Of a DNA stretch of 64,000 nucleotides, positions 10,248 through 20,976 are shown piece after piece. Numbering within the stretch: position 1 is the first letter of the stretch; each line of letters opens with the position of its first letter. This DNA is from Coix lacryma-jobi var. lacryma-jobi. Its lineage: Eukaryota; Streptophyta; Magnoliopsida; Poales; Poaceae. The stretch is from contig CM019825.1 of the NCBI GenBank assembly GCA_009763385.1, positions 112,835,131 to 112,899,130 of the forward strand, given 5' to 3'. Position numbers and translations under genes: made by a program. The notes below the pieces were generated by a model. That model was not told where the DNA came from. It saw only the letters and a list, made by a program, of their open reading frames with translations, and made no database searches.

Positions 10248-13200
10248 TTAAAAATTACTCTGAGAGCCGATTATCTGAATCGGCTGTTGGTCCTCGTCGA
10301 AGACATTCACAGGACCCGCTTCCCAAGCTCTTCCAGAGAAACACTCAACACCTTCATACTCCCAGCAGATGGGCTCTGTTTTAGCAATACTTACGGAATC
10401 ATTAGCGTGGACCATCTCAATATCATCTCCAATCCACTGGATGAGGAACTGGTGCATGGTCGATGGCACACAACAGTTTGCATGTATCCAATCTCTTCCC
10501 AGCAGCAAACTGTATGCCCCCTTGCCATCAATGACGAAGAAGGTAGTGATCAAGGTCTTAGATCCAATCATTAACTCGACATGGACTGCTCCTCGGGTGT
10601 CAAGAATTTCCCGCAAAATCCCTCAATACCATGTCGGTCTTCAATAGATCTTCACTTGTCATGCCAAGGTTTCTGAAAGTGGTATATGGCATGATATTGA
10701 TAGCAGCTCCTCCATCAATGAACATCTTGGTCAGTGGCTTGCCATTGACATACCCCCTCATATAAAGTGGCTTCAAGTGTCGGTGTCTGATTGGTTTATC
10801 GAATACCGCCTTTTCAGCCAAGACGAGATGAGCCAATAAGTCCTGAAATTCACTTTCATCGAAGTCCGAATATGTCTCGTCCTGGACATCTTGATTCTCC
10901 GGAGCTACAAACTCTGACGGGAGAAAGAACGCCATGTATGTATCAGCCGAGTGATCACCTCCATTCGGCTTCTCTTTAGGACGCCAGACCCGTTTCGTCT
11001 TGGTGCCCGCTTGCTCCAACTCTCTGTTCCTCAAGCGCTGCACTCTCCTTTTCTGGCTCTTCCTTAAACCTGGCGGACACCATTGTCCTTTTTGCTAGAC
11101 ATATTCACGGTATTCTTCCTCTTCAGCATGAGCCCAACTTCGATCGGCAAATCTTCCCTGCCGATTCTCAAAACTATTTATTTTTAAGCGCCGATTGTCC
11201 TCAGGGATTCGTGCCCCAAGCCTTTCATGGACAGAACGGCGGTTTACTCGAGATTGCCTGCACTCGGAGTACTGACTACTACATTCAGGGCAGTTGTTCT
11301 TAACAGGCAACTTCAAGCCTTCGTTCCAACAATATTGGAAGAACGAGCATTCCCAATGAGATTGTTCCTGTTCCCCCATATCTTCTCGTTCTTTTCGGTA
11401 CATCTCTTCCTCGTACCTCCTCTGTTTTTTCAAGAACTCTTGCTCTTCATAAAACCTCTGTTTTTGATATCGTTCCTGTTCGCGATGCCACTTGTTCAAT
11501 AGAATACGTGTCGTGACTCTGGGCCTAGAGGCTTCACCTGTTTCAATTCGGCTATTCTGAAACTGAGCCCTCTGCTGAAATTCCTTATTTGTAATCTGCC
11601 GATCAAGGTCAACAACACCAGCTTCTTTTGCTCTATCGGAAGTTAATACCTTCACCTCGCTCTTACCCCTAGGATCAGCGGCATTGACCATGCTAACGGA
11701 GAAGGACACAGTATTCTATCCAAAAGGACTACCATCTACTTTCATCTTCCCATCGAACCTCAGGTGTCCGTCTTGAATAGCTTTCTGAATCTGCACTCTG
11801 AATACTCAGCAATCATTTATGGAGTGGGATTTGGTATTGTGGAAACCACAATACCTCTTGTCTTTGACACCCTCAGGAAGCAGCATAGGATGACCTTCCG
11901 GCAACTTGATGCGTCCTTCCTTCAGCAGATATTCGAATAACTTATCTGATTTGGAGACAACAAAGTCATAAGTACCTTTGTGCTGCCTCAGCCACCATTG
12001 GTTGACTTGAGTTGGGTCCTTGGCCCAGATTATCTCGGCCGCAGCTACCTCATCTTCATCATCGTAATCAACTGCGTCTTCCAAGAAAGCCTGATACATC
12101 TCGGCAGCTATGTCACCCTTATGGAATTCGTTGCTCTTCTTGAATCCCTGAGCTTGATTGCTCATCATCGCCAACCTTTGTGATAACTGCCCAAGGTCTT
12201 CCAATTCCATGCCAAATAGCTTTTCTTTGATACTCGGCAACATGCCAGCTATGGCTATTCCCAGCAACTGGTCATCCGGTAAATTCAGAGAATAGCAGAG
12301 ATTTTTGGTCTCCCTGAATCGGTGCAGATACTCTTGCGGTGTCTCGCCGGGTCTCATCCTCAAGCTCATGAGATCGACCAACTTCTTCTCACTGGTTCCC
12401 GTAGAGAAGTATGAGTGGAATTTCTGCTCCAGCTCCGCCCACGTACTGATGGAATTCGCTGGCAGAGAGGCGAACCAAGAGAAGGCTGGTCCTATGAACG
12501 ACAACGGGAAGTATCGAATCCTCCAAGCTTCGTCTGCCGATGCTCCACCAAGCTGCATCAGGTAACGGCTGATGTGCTCCCTCGTACTGGTATCATCTTG
12601 GCCCGAAAACATAGTAAGGTCAGTAGGAGGCTTGACTCTCGGAGGAAGAGCCACCCGATTGTACCATTCTGGGTAAGGAGATTTGTACGTGTATGTCTGA
12701 TTCTTCGGTTTTAGGCCGAACTGATTCTGCATCATATCAGCCATCTTATGCATGATGAGCTCAACATTTGAATCAGGAGCTGCTTGTGTTTGCCCCCCAG
12801 CAGGTAGCCCTGCTGAACTCCTGTATCCGGGATTCGGAAGAGCGTTAATCGAGTTGTAGTCCACGAACTCCCGATACCCATCTCCAAACATATTCTTCTG
12901 AATCCTGTTCAGCACAGGAGAGACTCTAAAGGCAGATTGTGGGGCATCCCCTGTCGTGCCGAACGTGAGCTGGCCATAGGTCTGGGGAGGTTGTTGCATC
13001 TCCTGAGAAATCACCCCACCTGTGCTTGGGCCAGCTCCGCTGCTTTCGGCAACTCTCTGACGTTGAGGTACTTGGAACAACAATGGTCCCCGCATCAGAC
13101 CCACAGCCTCTTCAAAGTACTTATCCGCGTTTGGACCGAAAGTATTGACCATGATAACACGAAAGGTGTTCAAGAAAGCCGATTGATGACTGGTCACGGC

Positions 13201-13461
13201 TCCTGATACAACTCTATGCATTATATCAGTCATCTTCTGGATAGCTTCTTCTTCACCACCGTCGGGCAGCTCAGGTTGGTGATGAGGCACAACCTTTGGG
13301 AACGTCTGCTTCTGATAGACCTTGCCGCTTTTATTCTTGGAGAATGTCTCCAAGCACTTGCGCTGGAACTCATCGCAAGCCCGCTGCACCAGATCTTTTG
13401 ACTATAGCGGAAAATCGTCCATGGTCACATCGAAAGACTGATCTTCGCTGATTTTAGGCAT
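10248..13461 (-). pseudogene. gag-pro: Ty3/gypsy gag-protease polyprotein, decayed
   Basis: The start is the ATG at 13459-13461, 40 bases inside the 5' LTR, giving MPKISEDQSFDV. Gag follows with the retrotransposon-gag core (WRIRYFPLSFIGPAFSWF, WAELEQKFHSYF, QEYLHRFRETKNLCY) and a Cys/His segment YCGFHNTKSHSINDC. The protease has MFIDGGAAINIMPY (near 10690-10735) and, after a frame change near 10600-10616, the C-terminal LLLGRDWIHANCCVPSTMHQ. In-frame stops are TAG 13402-13404, TGA 11806-11808, TAG 11716-11718 and TAG 11095-11097; the TGA looks like a CGA that lost its C. A basic, glutamine- and glutamate-rich coiled-coil stretch lies at about 11350-11560. Gag packages the RNA and the protease matures it; RT and integrase are absent. 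Confidence 0.88.
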
Positions 13462-13476
13462 CTTGAAATAAAAGTG

Positions 13477-13494
13477 GTCCCACCAGGCGTGCCA
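13477..13494 (-). promoter_or_regulatory. Primer-binding site
   Basis: Minus strand TGGCACGCCTGGTGGGAC lies seven bases beyond the LTR end and starts with the TGG that pairs with a tRNA CCA end. I do not assign the tRNA. Confidence 0.55.
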
Positions 13495-13501
13495 AAAAGT
13501 G

Positions 13502-15035
13502 TGTTGACACAAAACGTGGCGCCTCGCGTCAAAGGCACACAGCAAGCTGAACGAGGCTAGCTTCAATCGGGAGCCCGGGGTGTATCGAACCCGGAGATGT
13601 GCCAGTCGGTTTGACCTGAAAACCAACAAGGGATAAAATGTGAGAATACCTTGGAACATGCTGGGTAAAAACCAGACAGTTCCATATGTACGGCTTTTGA
13701 AGCCAATCACGACGGCAAACAGCTATAGAAGCTGTTTGTCGAAACAGGTTTAAGATGTCATTCGGCAAGTATAGAGAGAAAGCATGTAAACATGTCCAAT
13801 GCCGAACACATAGGTGACAAAAGAATAAAAGAGGTAACATGTAAATACAAATCTATTCAGACAACATATGCATAGGCCAATCCAGCTAGTCTGCCGCACG
13901 TCCAGCCTTCATAAACCCGTCAGGTATAAACTCAAGCAAAGCTAATCCACCGCATGATACCACTTGCTGTAAATCTACACCACTCCTTATAATTAGATTA
14001 ATCCACCGCATGATACGATCTAATTATAAGAAGCTAAAAGCACACATACATCTGAACAGATCTATACATACTCATTACTCATGTAAGCTTAACCAGAATC
14101 GGCAAACTAGCCGAACTGGGGTCCATGGAGAAGAAACATACAAGCAAAGCTTGATTAAACTAATCTAAAACCTGCACCTGCCGCACGGCACCCAGCTCTA
14201 TCAAAGCCTAAACATGATCGGCATGCATGAACCCGCAACATGTAACAATCTAGATTGAAAGTCTGTTCGGCCATCATGATCTTATAAATAGCAGAGCACA
14301 AGCAAACTCATGCGACAAGGCCGAACGAAGATCAATCTAGATTGGGCAAAAGGTGTTGTATGAATTAAATGAATAAAACATATAACACGTGATAACTTGA
14401 TGAATCTATTAGATCTGCCAAATCTAACAGAGCCGATAACTATTTTTACTCATGACTTAATCTGCCGCACGATACAAGTCATAGGTAAAAACTTCCCGTC
14501 ATAAGCTTAAATCCGCCGCACGATACTAAGCTTAACATACGAGACTACTTGCATCATATCTAAATCCACCGCATGACACTAGACATGATAGCAAGGTTGC
14601 CGGTACTTACGGAGGTCGACAGATCGATGATTCCTCTCGAAGAACTCGACGACACGACTATAAGGACTCGAAGATGGCACGGGGCCAGTTGTATTGATGT
14701 GGTTGTGAACAATTTTACAATGGTCGAGGGCTTATATTTATACCCTGGACGAAACACGAGTCCTAGACGATTACTACTTTACAATGAAACACGGAAAGAT
14801 ATAAACCCTACATTATTTGGTGCCTTCCATCACCCTGTGTCTTCTTGTACAAGCCGACTTTACTCACCATACTCGTTTTCCCAATGGAACCATGGCCTCG
14901 CGAAATAGCCGACCGCGTAGACAGTTACCAAAACTCAGAGGACCAAACAGCTGCCGATCGTTTGCCGAATCTGCCTCCTCTGCTGACCGGATCCACTTGT
15001 CATATTCTTATGCGTGCGAAAATCTGGTGTTAACA
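13502..15035 (-). repeat. 5' LTR of the gag-protease element
   Basis: Runs from TGTTGACAC (13502) to GTTAACA (15035) on the plus strand. Same length as the partner LTR, with scattered single-base differences (for example near 13508, 13551 and 14674). Confidence 0.93.
14731..14745 (-). promoter_or_regulatory. TATA box of the element promoter
   Basis: Minus strand GGGTATAAATATAAG in the 5' LTR, upstream of gag; this is the copy that would drive transcription. Confidence 0.6.
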
Positions 15036-15040
15036 CTAAG

Positions 15041-16060
15041 GGTTTTAAAATGGGATGTGTCGATAAAACGCTCTTTCTCCTCAAGCAAGGCAATGATACT
15101 CTCTTGGTCTAGATTTACGTGGATGATACAATTTTCGGTGGTTCTTCTCACGCTTTGGTTGCCAAGTTTGCAGATACTATGAGCAGGGAGTTTGAGATGA
15201 GCATTATGGGCGAGTTGACGTTTTTCCTCAGATTGCAAATAAAGCAATCTCGAGAGGGAACGTTTGTACACCAGGGTAAGTATACCAAGGATATGCTGAA
15301 GAAATTCGATATGGGTGAGGCCAAGCCTCTTCCAACACACATGTCGACCACGACAGCCCTGGATGCGGACAAGGATGGAGAAGCTGTGGACCAGAAGGAG
15401 TACCGGAGTATGATCGGGTCGCTGCTGTACCTGACGGCGACACGCCCGGACATTCAGTTCGCGGTGTGTCTTTGCGCGCGATTTCAGTCGTCGCCACGCA
15501 CCTCTCATCGTCAGGCAGTCAAGCGCATTATCAGGTACTTATGCTTCACTCTTGAGTTTGGGATTTGGTATTCTGCTTCCTCCACCCTCTCCCTTTGCGG
15601 GTATTCCGATGCCGATTTTCCCGGTTGCCGGATTGAGCGCAAGTCCACTTCTGGGACTTGCCAGTTTATTGGTTCTTCTCTTGTCTCGTGGTCTTCTCGC
15701 AAGCAGTCTAGTGTCGCCCAGTCTACCACGGAGGCTGAGTATGTTGCTGCGGCTAGCTGCTGTTCCCAGTTGCTTTGGATCATGGCCACTTTGCGTGATT
15801 TTGGTCTGAGCTTTTCTCGTGTTCCTTTGCTTTGTGACAGCACGAGTGCTATTAGCGTTGCTAAGAACCTCGTGCTGCACTCTAAGACCAAACACATTGA
15901 TGTGCGCTTTCATTTTCTACGAGACCACTATGAGCAGGGTGATATCGACCTTTGCCATGTCGATACTCATCATCAGTTGGCTGATATTTTCACCAAGCCT
16001 TTGGACCAATCAACTTTTGCTAGGTTGAGAGGTGACCTTGGTGTGTGTTTCCCCTTTTAG
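15041..16060 (+). pseudogene. pol: Sirevirus pol, second part (RT and RNase H)
   Basis: The frame resumes directly after the CTAAG duplication: GFKMGCVDKTLFLLKQG. A TAG at 15110-15112 replaces the CAG seen in copy 2, three residues before the catalytic YVDD (here YVDDTIFGG; copy 2 has YVDDIIFGG). It then runs open through the RT thumb to a copia RNase H with YSDADFPGC, STTEAEYVAAA and TKHIDVRFHFL, and ends GVCFPF with TAG at 16058-16060, the same end as copy 2. The product would copy RNA into DNA in the virus-like particle; the stop and the upstream lesions prevent that here. Confidence 0.92.
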
Positions 16061-17671
16061 ATGGGGGAAACATTTTGACTTTTGTATCATAAACTGACTT
16101 TGTGTTTTTCAATTGGTATCTTTTCTGCATTTCATCTTGCATATTTACATTCAGAACTTCATGTATATAATCTGTAGAATGTGACTATGCTCTGTATAGT
16201 GTTTGCTCTGATGCTTTATGATGATGCTTGTAGCTTATGCTCTTTCTGATAACTGATACATGTTGTGAGCTGAGCTATTTTATGAATGGTGAATTTGCTT
16301 AATAAACATAAAAACTTGAATATGATCACCATTGAGATATGCAACTAGCATGTGTAGAATGTGTTGAAATCACTTGTGCTTTTCATATATGCTAGGTTGC
16401 TATGTCTCTAGTTCTAAGTCATTCACTTGCTTGGTATGTTCATATTCTGCTTTAATTTTGAACCAAGTTAAGTGAATTAGAAAGATCGAGATGGGATTGC
16501 TTGTCAGCACATCACGGTTTTGAGACTGTTTCTCATTGCACCTTGAGTTAAACTTGAGCTGTGTAGTGCATGACCAAAACTGTTGCTTTAAGCTTCTGAT
16601 TGCTTCTGCATAGGCTTCGCACAGTTGAAAAGTTAGGCAATGACAAGCTTTCAACCTCTCGCAATCACATGCTAAAATTTGAACTTGTGTAATTTAACCG
16701 CTGCAACTCCGATTAAATTTGGATACACAAGTCTATGTTTCATTCTATAACATGATGGTTGAACTGTGCTAGGGGTAGTTCACCTTGTATACATGTTTAG
16801 CACTTCTTTGGCATCCTGTCTATACATGCTTAGTGCTATTTTGATGGTGAATACCTTTTTGGCTGAAAACTGCTCTTTTTTGCTCAAATGTTCAGATTTC
16901 GTATTTAGTGATCAGTTTGAGCCTTTGCTAGCATTCTATGCATTTTATAAGTCCTCGGATCAACACTCTGTCGAGCATCTTCTCATTCTATAGACTATAT
17001 TCCTGAAGCTGCTAACTTGCATTCTGACTCATATGCATTTGGAAGGGAGATACTTGATGGTGCATTTTCAACTAAGGGGGAGAAAATATTGACAAATCTT
17101 GTGTGCTCTCTGTGTTCGACTAAGGTTTGCCTTCCGAGTTGAACTTAAGGGGAGATTTCCTGGTTGTGTGCACTATTTGAGGGGGAGTTTGCTCGTTCCT
17201 GAGTTTCTGAGCTGGTAACAGTTGATTCGGAACATTTTTGGTAGCTAGTTTTGTTGAGCCTTTGCCTCTTTCTTGAGGAACTAGCACCTTTGCTTTTATG
17301 CTCTTCAGTTGATATCAAGCTTTCTTCAGTTGGTATCGAGCTTCCTTGCTAGTGGTGTTGAGCCCGTTCCGCCTCTTCTTGAGAGCTAGCTCTGTTTTGC
17401 TTGAATTTCAGTTGATCCTTCAATTGGTATCGAGCTTTCTCGCTAGCGGTGTTGAGCCTGTTCTACCTCTTCTTGAGCGCTAGCTTTGCTTTGCTTGGTT
17501 GCGTCGAGCCGTTGCCCATGTCTTTGGGAACCAAGTTGTTTTGCTCTTTCCACTTGACCTTCTTCGGCTTTGATATGCTTTTGGGTCATTTGGTCGAGTT
17601 CTCTCTCCTTCTTTCTTCCTTCCATTATGATTTGTGTTGGTAGTTGACAATGCACTCAGCAAGGAGGAGAT
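16061..17671 (+). other. Sirevirus 3' region with repeated polypurine tracts
   Basis: No gene. Purine runs of the form (T)AAGGGGGAG occur at 17074-17083, 17147-17155 and 17179-17187, and the primary tract AAGGAGGAGA lies at 17661-17670 against the LTR. Several polypurine tracts before the 3' LTR are a known Sirevirus trait. The sequence matches 50227-51824 in copy 2 along its length. Confidence 0.8.
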
Positions 17672-18019
17672 TGCGGATACATGGGTGTATGCCGAGTCTC
17701 TGAGTAATGAGTGATTGTCAACTGGGATAATGCACATGTTCTTTGCCTTATGTTGTGCAGGTGTCGAGCACGGATACAGTGATCAAAGGCAAGGTGAAGG
17801 TCAAGTAGAGACGTGCCGTGCCGATGGACCGAGAGTGGCGAAGGGCGGACGTGAGGCTTGGACTGAGGGACCGGTGGCCTGAGGATCAGCTGTGGTGGCT
17901 GATAGCCTGGGACAGCGACGAGCGAAGACTTGCGGGTGGACGGGGTGCACGGGCGGTGCATCACCTCGACGGCTCGGTTCGGTGGTTGAGCCACAGAAAA
18001 ACCACCGAGTGGACGGTTT

Positions 18020-18243
18020 CCAGGTTTGGGCCTCAAAACCTGGGCGCTGATGGTTTCCGAGTTTGGGACACAAAACTCGGGCTGAGGAGGGTTTCCAGGT
18101 TTGGGCCTCAAAACCTAGGTGCTGCGAGTTTCTGAGTTTGGGCCACAAAACTCAGGCGATGCACGGCTGGTTTCCCAGCTTGGGCCTCAAAACCGGGGGT
18201 TGGCTGTGAAGGCTGGTTTCCCGGTTTGGGCCTCAAAACCGGG
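18020..18243 (+). repeat. Hairpin array in LTR upstream half (six units)
   Basis: Six 24-base units at 18020, 18057, 18095, 18132, 18174 and 18220. Each has two 8-base arms around a loop GGGCCTCA, GGGCCACA or GGGACACA. Arms change together: CCAGGTTT/AAACCTGG, CCGAGTTT/AAACTCGG, CTGAGTTT/AAACTCAG and CCCGGTTT/AAACCGGG. Unit five (CCCAGCTT) has lost pairing. Equivalent arrays occur in all five Sirevirus LTRs here. Confidence 0.9.
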
Positions 18244-19032
18244 GGTGATGTCCAGGAAAAGGACGTGCAAAGCAGTGGCGGCACGTGGTGGCAATCGGTG
18301 AGGTTGCATCGAGGCAACACTACCAGTTGTGCGGGCGTGGCCGTCGGATCACAACTATCTTCGGGTTGGTCCAGAATAACCCTAGGGTTTAGCTGGTTCG
18401 CTCTGTAATTAGTTAGGGGTAGAGTGGGAATTAGAATTAGGATAAGTAGAGGGAGACACCCACCTCCCATCCTATCTCAGTCATTTGCTCTTTGCCTTAT
18501 AGGTTTTCCTGCTCTCCCAATCCCCTGCTGTAGCAACAGAGATCCGCAGAGAACCATACCTCTGTGTACTGGAGATTTTGAGGAAGTGAGACCTTAATCT
18601 CACTGTTGTAGCGTGTGGTAGCCACACGGTTGCAGATCGATGTGTTGATTCGTGTTTTGTTCGTGTTCTTCGCGTTCTTTGTTTCTCCGCTATTTTCCCG
18701 TCACTTGATCTCCCTCTCTACTGCGTCTTTTTGAAATCCGTTTGAATCAACTTGTTCTTTATAGTGAGGAGATCATTTCCACCGAAGGAATTCATCTAAC
18801 TCCTCACGAACAAGTAGATCGGGTTGATTTCGTTTTCGTGGCACTTTTTCGGTTCATACTTCTTCCCTCTTGGATTCCCGGTGTTTGAGTTGTTATGAGC
18901 AGATGATTTCTTGGGGATAGTCACCCAACTGCTTCGTGATCATCTTCTCCAAGTTTGGAATCAAGGGGCTTCGATTTGGATCGATTTGAGAGTGATTTGG
19001 GTGAAGAGCGATCAAAATCGCCTTCACTGGAC

Positions 19033-19294
19033 AGCCGCGGACAGTCCGCCACCTGACCGGCGGACAGTCCGGGCGTCAGGGATCAGCCGGATCAGTGGCT
19101 CTGTTCTTCGGCCGATTTGGTTTTGAGTGACCGACGGACAGTCTGCAGTACACGGTCGCGGACAGTCCGGGAATGTCTAGGTGACTTGCAGTAACAGTGC
19201 TGTTTCTGGTTTTCTGCTGGCGAACAGTCCGCTTGTGAACTGCGGACAGTCCGGCCCTGAGGCGGACAGTCCGCGACTGGGAGTCCGGACAGTC
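19033..19294 (+). repeat. GGACAGTCC array in LTR downstream half
   Basis: About eight copies of a near-palindrome CGGACAGTCCG (centre base A), at irregular spacing and with different flanks. The same array sits at the same place in the LTRs at 38630-38870, 43671-43928 and 53239-53480. Confidence 0.88.
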
Positions 19295-19584
19295 CACGAA
19301 CTGGCTGTAGGCTGAGTTTTAGTGCGTTTGCTGTCCCGGTTTCTTCGCTTGGTTTCCGGACTTCTTGATTGGTTCTTTAGTTCGCCTAGGAACCTCTCTA
19401 AGTATCTTTGCTACTTGTTAGTATCGGTATTTGGGGATTTCCCGACGTAGCCTTCAATCTACATTTGGGACTCCGTTTTTGAGGGTCGAACTTGAGCCGG
19501 TGCTTTTGGCATTTGGCTTGCTATCGCTTTGTGGTGCCTCGCTGTGATCCTAGGGATCATCCACCCTCTTCCAAGGGTCGTGGG

Positions 19585-20976
19585 TGTTGACGCTAGTGAT
19601 CTATCAAAATGAAAGGATAAATAAATATGAAAAGGGCATGAATTCAATCACCAACAAAGGTTTAGGGTTTTAATTGACAATATTCCATGAGTTTTGGTGA
19701 ATTGTGATTCTGCAGGGACTAAACCAGGAAACCAGCGCTGATTGCTTCCCCTAGATGGAAACCGACGGGAGATAACGCAACCGCCACGTCAGGAAGTTTC
19801 TAGAAGACTCCAGGGGACACCAGAAGACACCAGGAGGTCGACCACCACGAGAGGATGAAAGGTGGGACCGACCGGTCCCACCATGAGACCGGTCGGTCTC
19901 CCCCCGGGCCCGCTGGCCTCCGTCTTCTGGAAGCTTCCTCCACCGACCTCTAGGATGCATCTTAGCCGTACCTTAAGTCAGTTTGATCCAACGGCCGCGG
20001 TTGATCCCTCAGGTCTATATAAGCAGCCCTAGACCCCCCTCTCCAGGCATCTCCATCTTCATTATTCATCTCCACATCCGAAACTAGGGTTTCAATTAGA
20101 AGTAGAGGTCCCTCTAGATGAATCTCTTCTAATTCATCTAGAATTAGATCTAGTTCATCTAATTGTAATCAAGAGCCAGTTATCAAGTAGAAGACTAGTT
20201 ATCCCTCTAGTTTAGGTTTAGAACCTAGTCTTATATTAGAACTAGAAGAGAGAGAGAGAGGAAGAGATCAAGAAGGATCTCCGGCCTGTCGGATCAACTT
20301 CTTCATCTTGTACCTGCGGATTCAAGTTCATCTTCAACTTGCTTCAGCGATTGTTTCGGTAATCAACGTCTATATTTAAGTTTAAGCTATTGTTCTTATT
20401 ATTCTTAAGGTTTGTGACTCTCTTTTGAGTACTTTAATTCTAGTCATTCTAGAGTTAGAGTTGTTGGATAGTGTAAGCGTGGTGCTTAGACATGATAGCG
20501 CATAAATGCCTCCTACAACGCCGGTAGTAGTGGTTGTTCGCAAGGGTGACTCTTATAGCCTTGTTGATTCTTCTATAGTCCACTTACCCGTTTGTAGGCT
20601 CGGTAGGATTATACATTTGCATAAAAGACTCATACTCTGTTTGTGACCTTTTATGGCAACTTCCCCACTAAGAATAATATAAACATATCACTCTTAAATT
20701 GGAATTAGACAACCTTAGTGATCCCCTCTATGCTTCTAGATTCACCGTCCTTGTTAGCTACTCAGGGGTTAGACTTGAGACTTAACACTATCCGTTCCTT
20801 TGGGTTCGATATTAAAACTGGGTTACTCTGGTGAAGTGCTACATCGGTAGATGTTATCTGTGCGCTTGCGGATAAAGTAGAGTGTGCGTTAATTTATACC
20901 AACAAGCATTTCTGGCGCCGTTGCCGGGGATAGAGTTTATCTCTACTCTTGGTAGCGACGTTAGTAAGTGTCAACA
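19585..20976 (+). repeat. 5' LTR of the Athila-related element
   Basis: Starts TGTTGACGC, ends GTGTCAACA before the primer site. The last 72 bases (20905-20976) contain a second primer-site copy at 20913-20930. Palindromic arms GGTGGGACC/GGTCCCACC (19861-19882) and GAGACC/GGTCTC (19885-19900) lie upstream of the TATA box. Confidence 0.85.
20015..20022 (+). promoter_or_regulatory. TATA box of the 5' LTR
   Basis: TATATAAG in a context AGGTCTATATAAGCAGC. The 3' LTR equivalent is TATAAAA at 24536-24542. Downstream sequences of the two LTRs become nearly identical from here on. Confidence 0.6.

Larger units (their letters stand above)
5704..15035 (-). mobile_element. Gag-protease-only Ty3/gypsy element in Sirevirus copy 1
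   Basis: Two 1,534-base LTRs (5704-7237 and 13502-15035) enclose 6.3 kb. The 5-base target duplication CTAAG is perfect (5699-5703 and 15036-15040), and the interrupted RT frame resumes exactly after it. Orientation is minus: primer site beside 13502, gag-protease frame going leftward, polypurine tract beside 7237. No reverse transcriptase, RNase H or integrase motif is visible anywhere inside, so the element is non-autonomous. The space where pol would sit (7250-9950) instead holds a spliced-looking reading frame on the opposite strand. Equal LTR lengths and high similarity suggest a fairly recent insertion; lineage may be Tat-like but I cannot settle it without RT. Confidence 0.92.
17672..19584 (+). 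repeat. 3' LTR of Sirevirus copy 1, main part
   Basis: Starts TGCGGATACATGGG straight after the polypurine tract and is collinear with the LTRs of copy 2. It is interrupted at 19584 by the Athila-related element and continues at 25495. Confidence 0.93.

Noticed and set aside
15511..15913. Minus-strand frames over the Sirevirus RNase H
   Set aside because: Shadow frames of a well-recognised coding region; the same shadows occur over copy 2.
18020..18243. Possible CRISPR-like repeat array
   Set aside because: Repeats are hairpins of unlike arms in a eukaryotic LTR, with no unique spacers and no cas genes.
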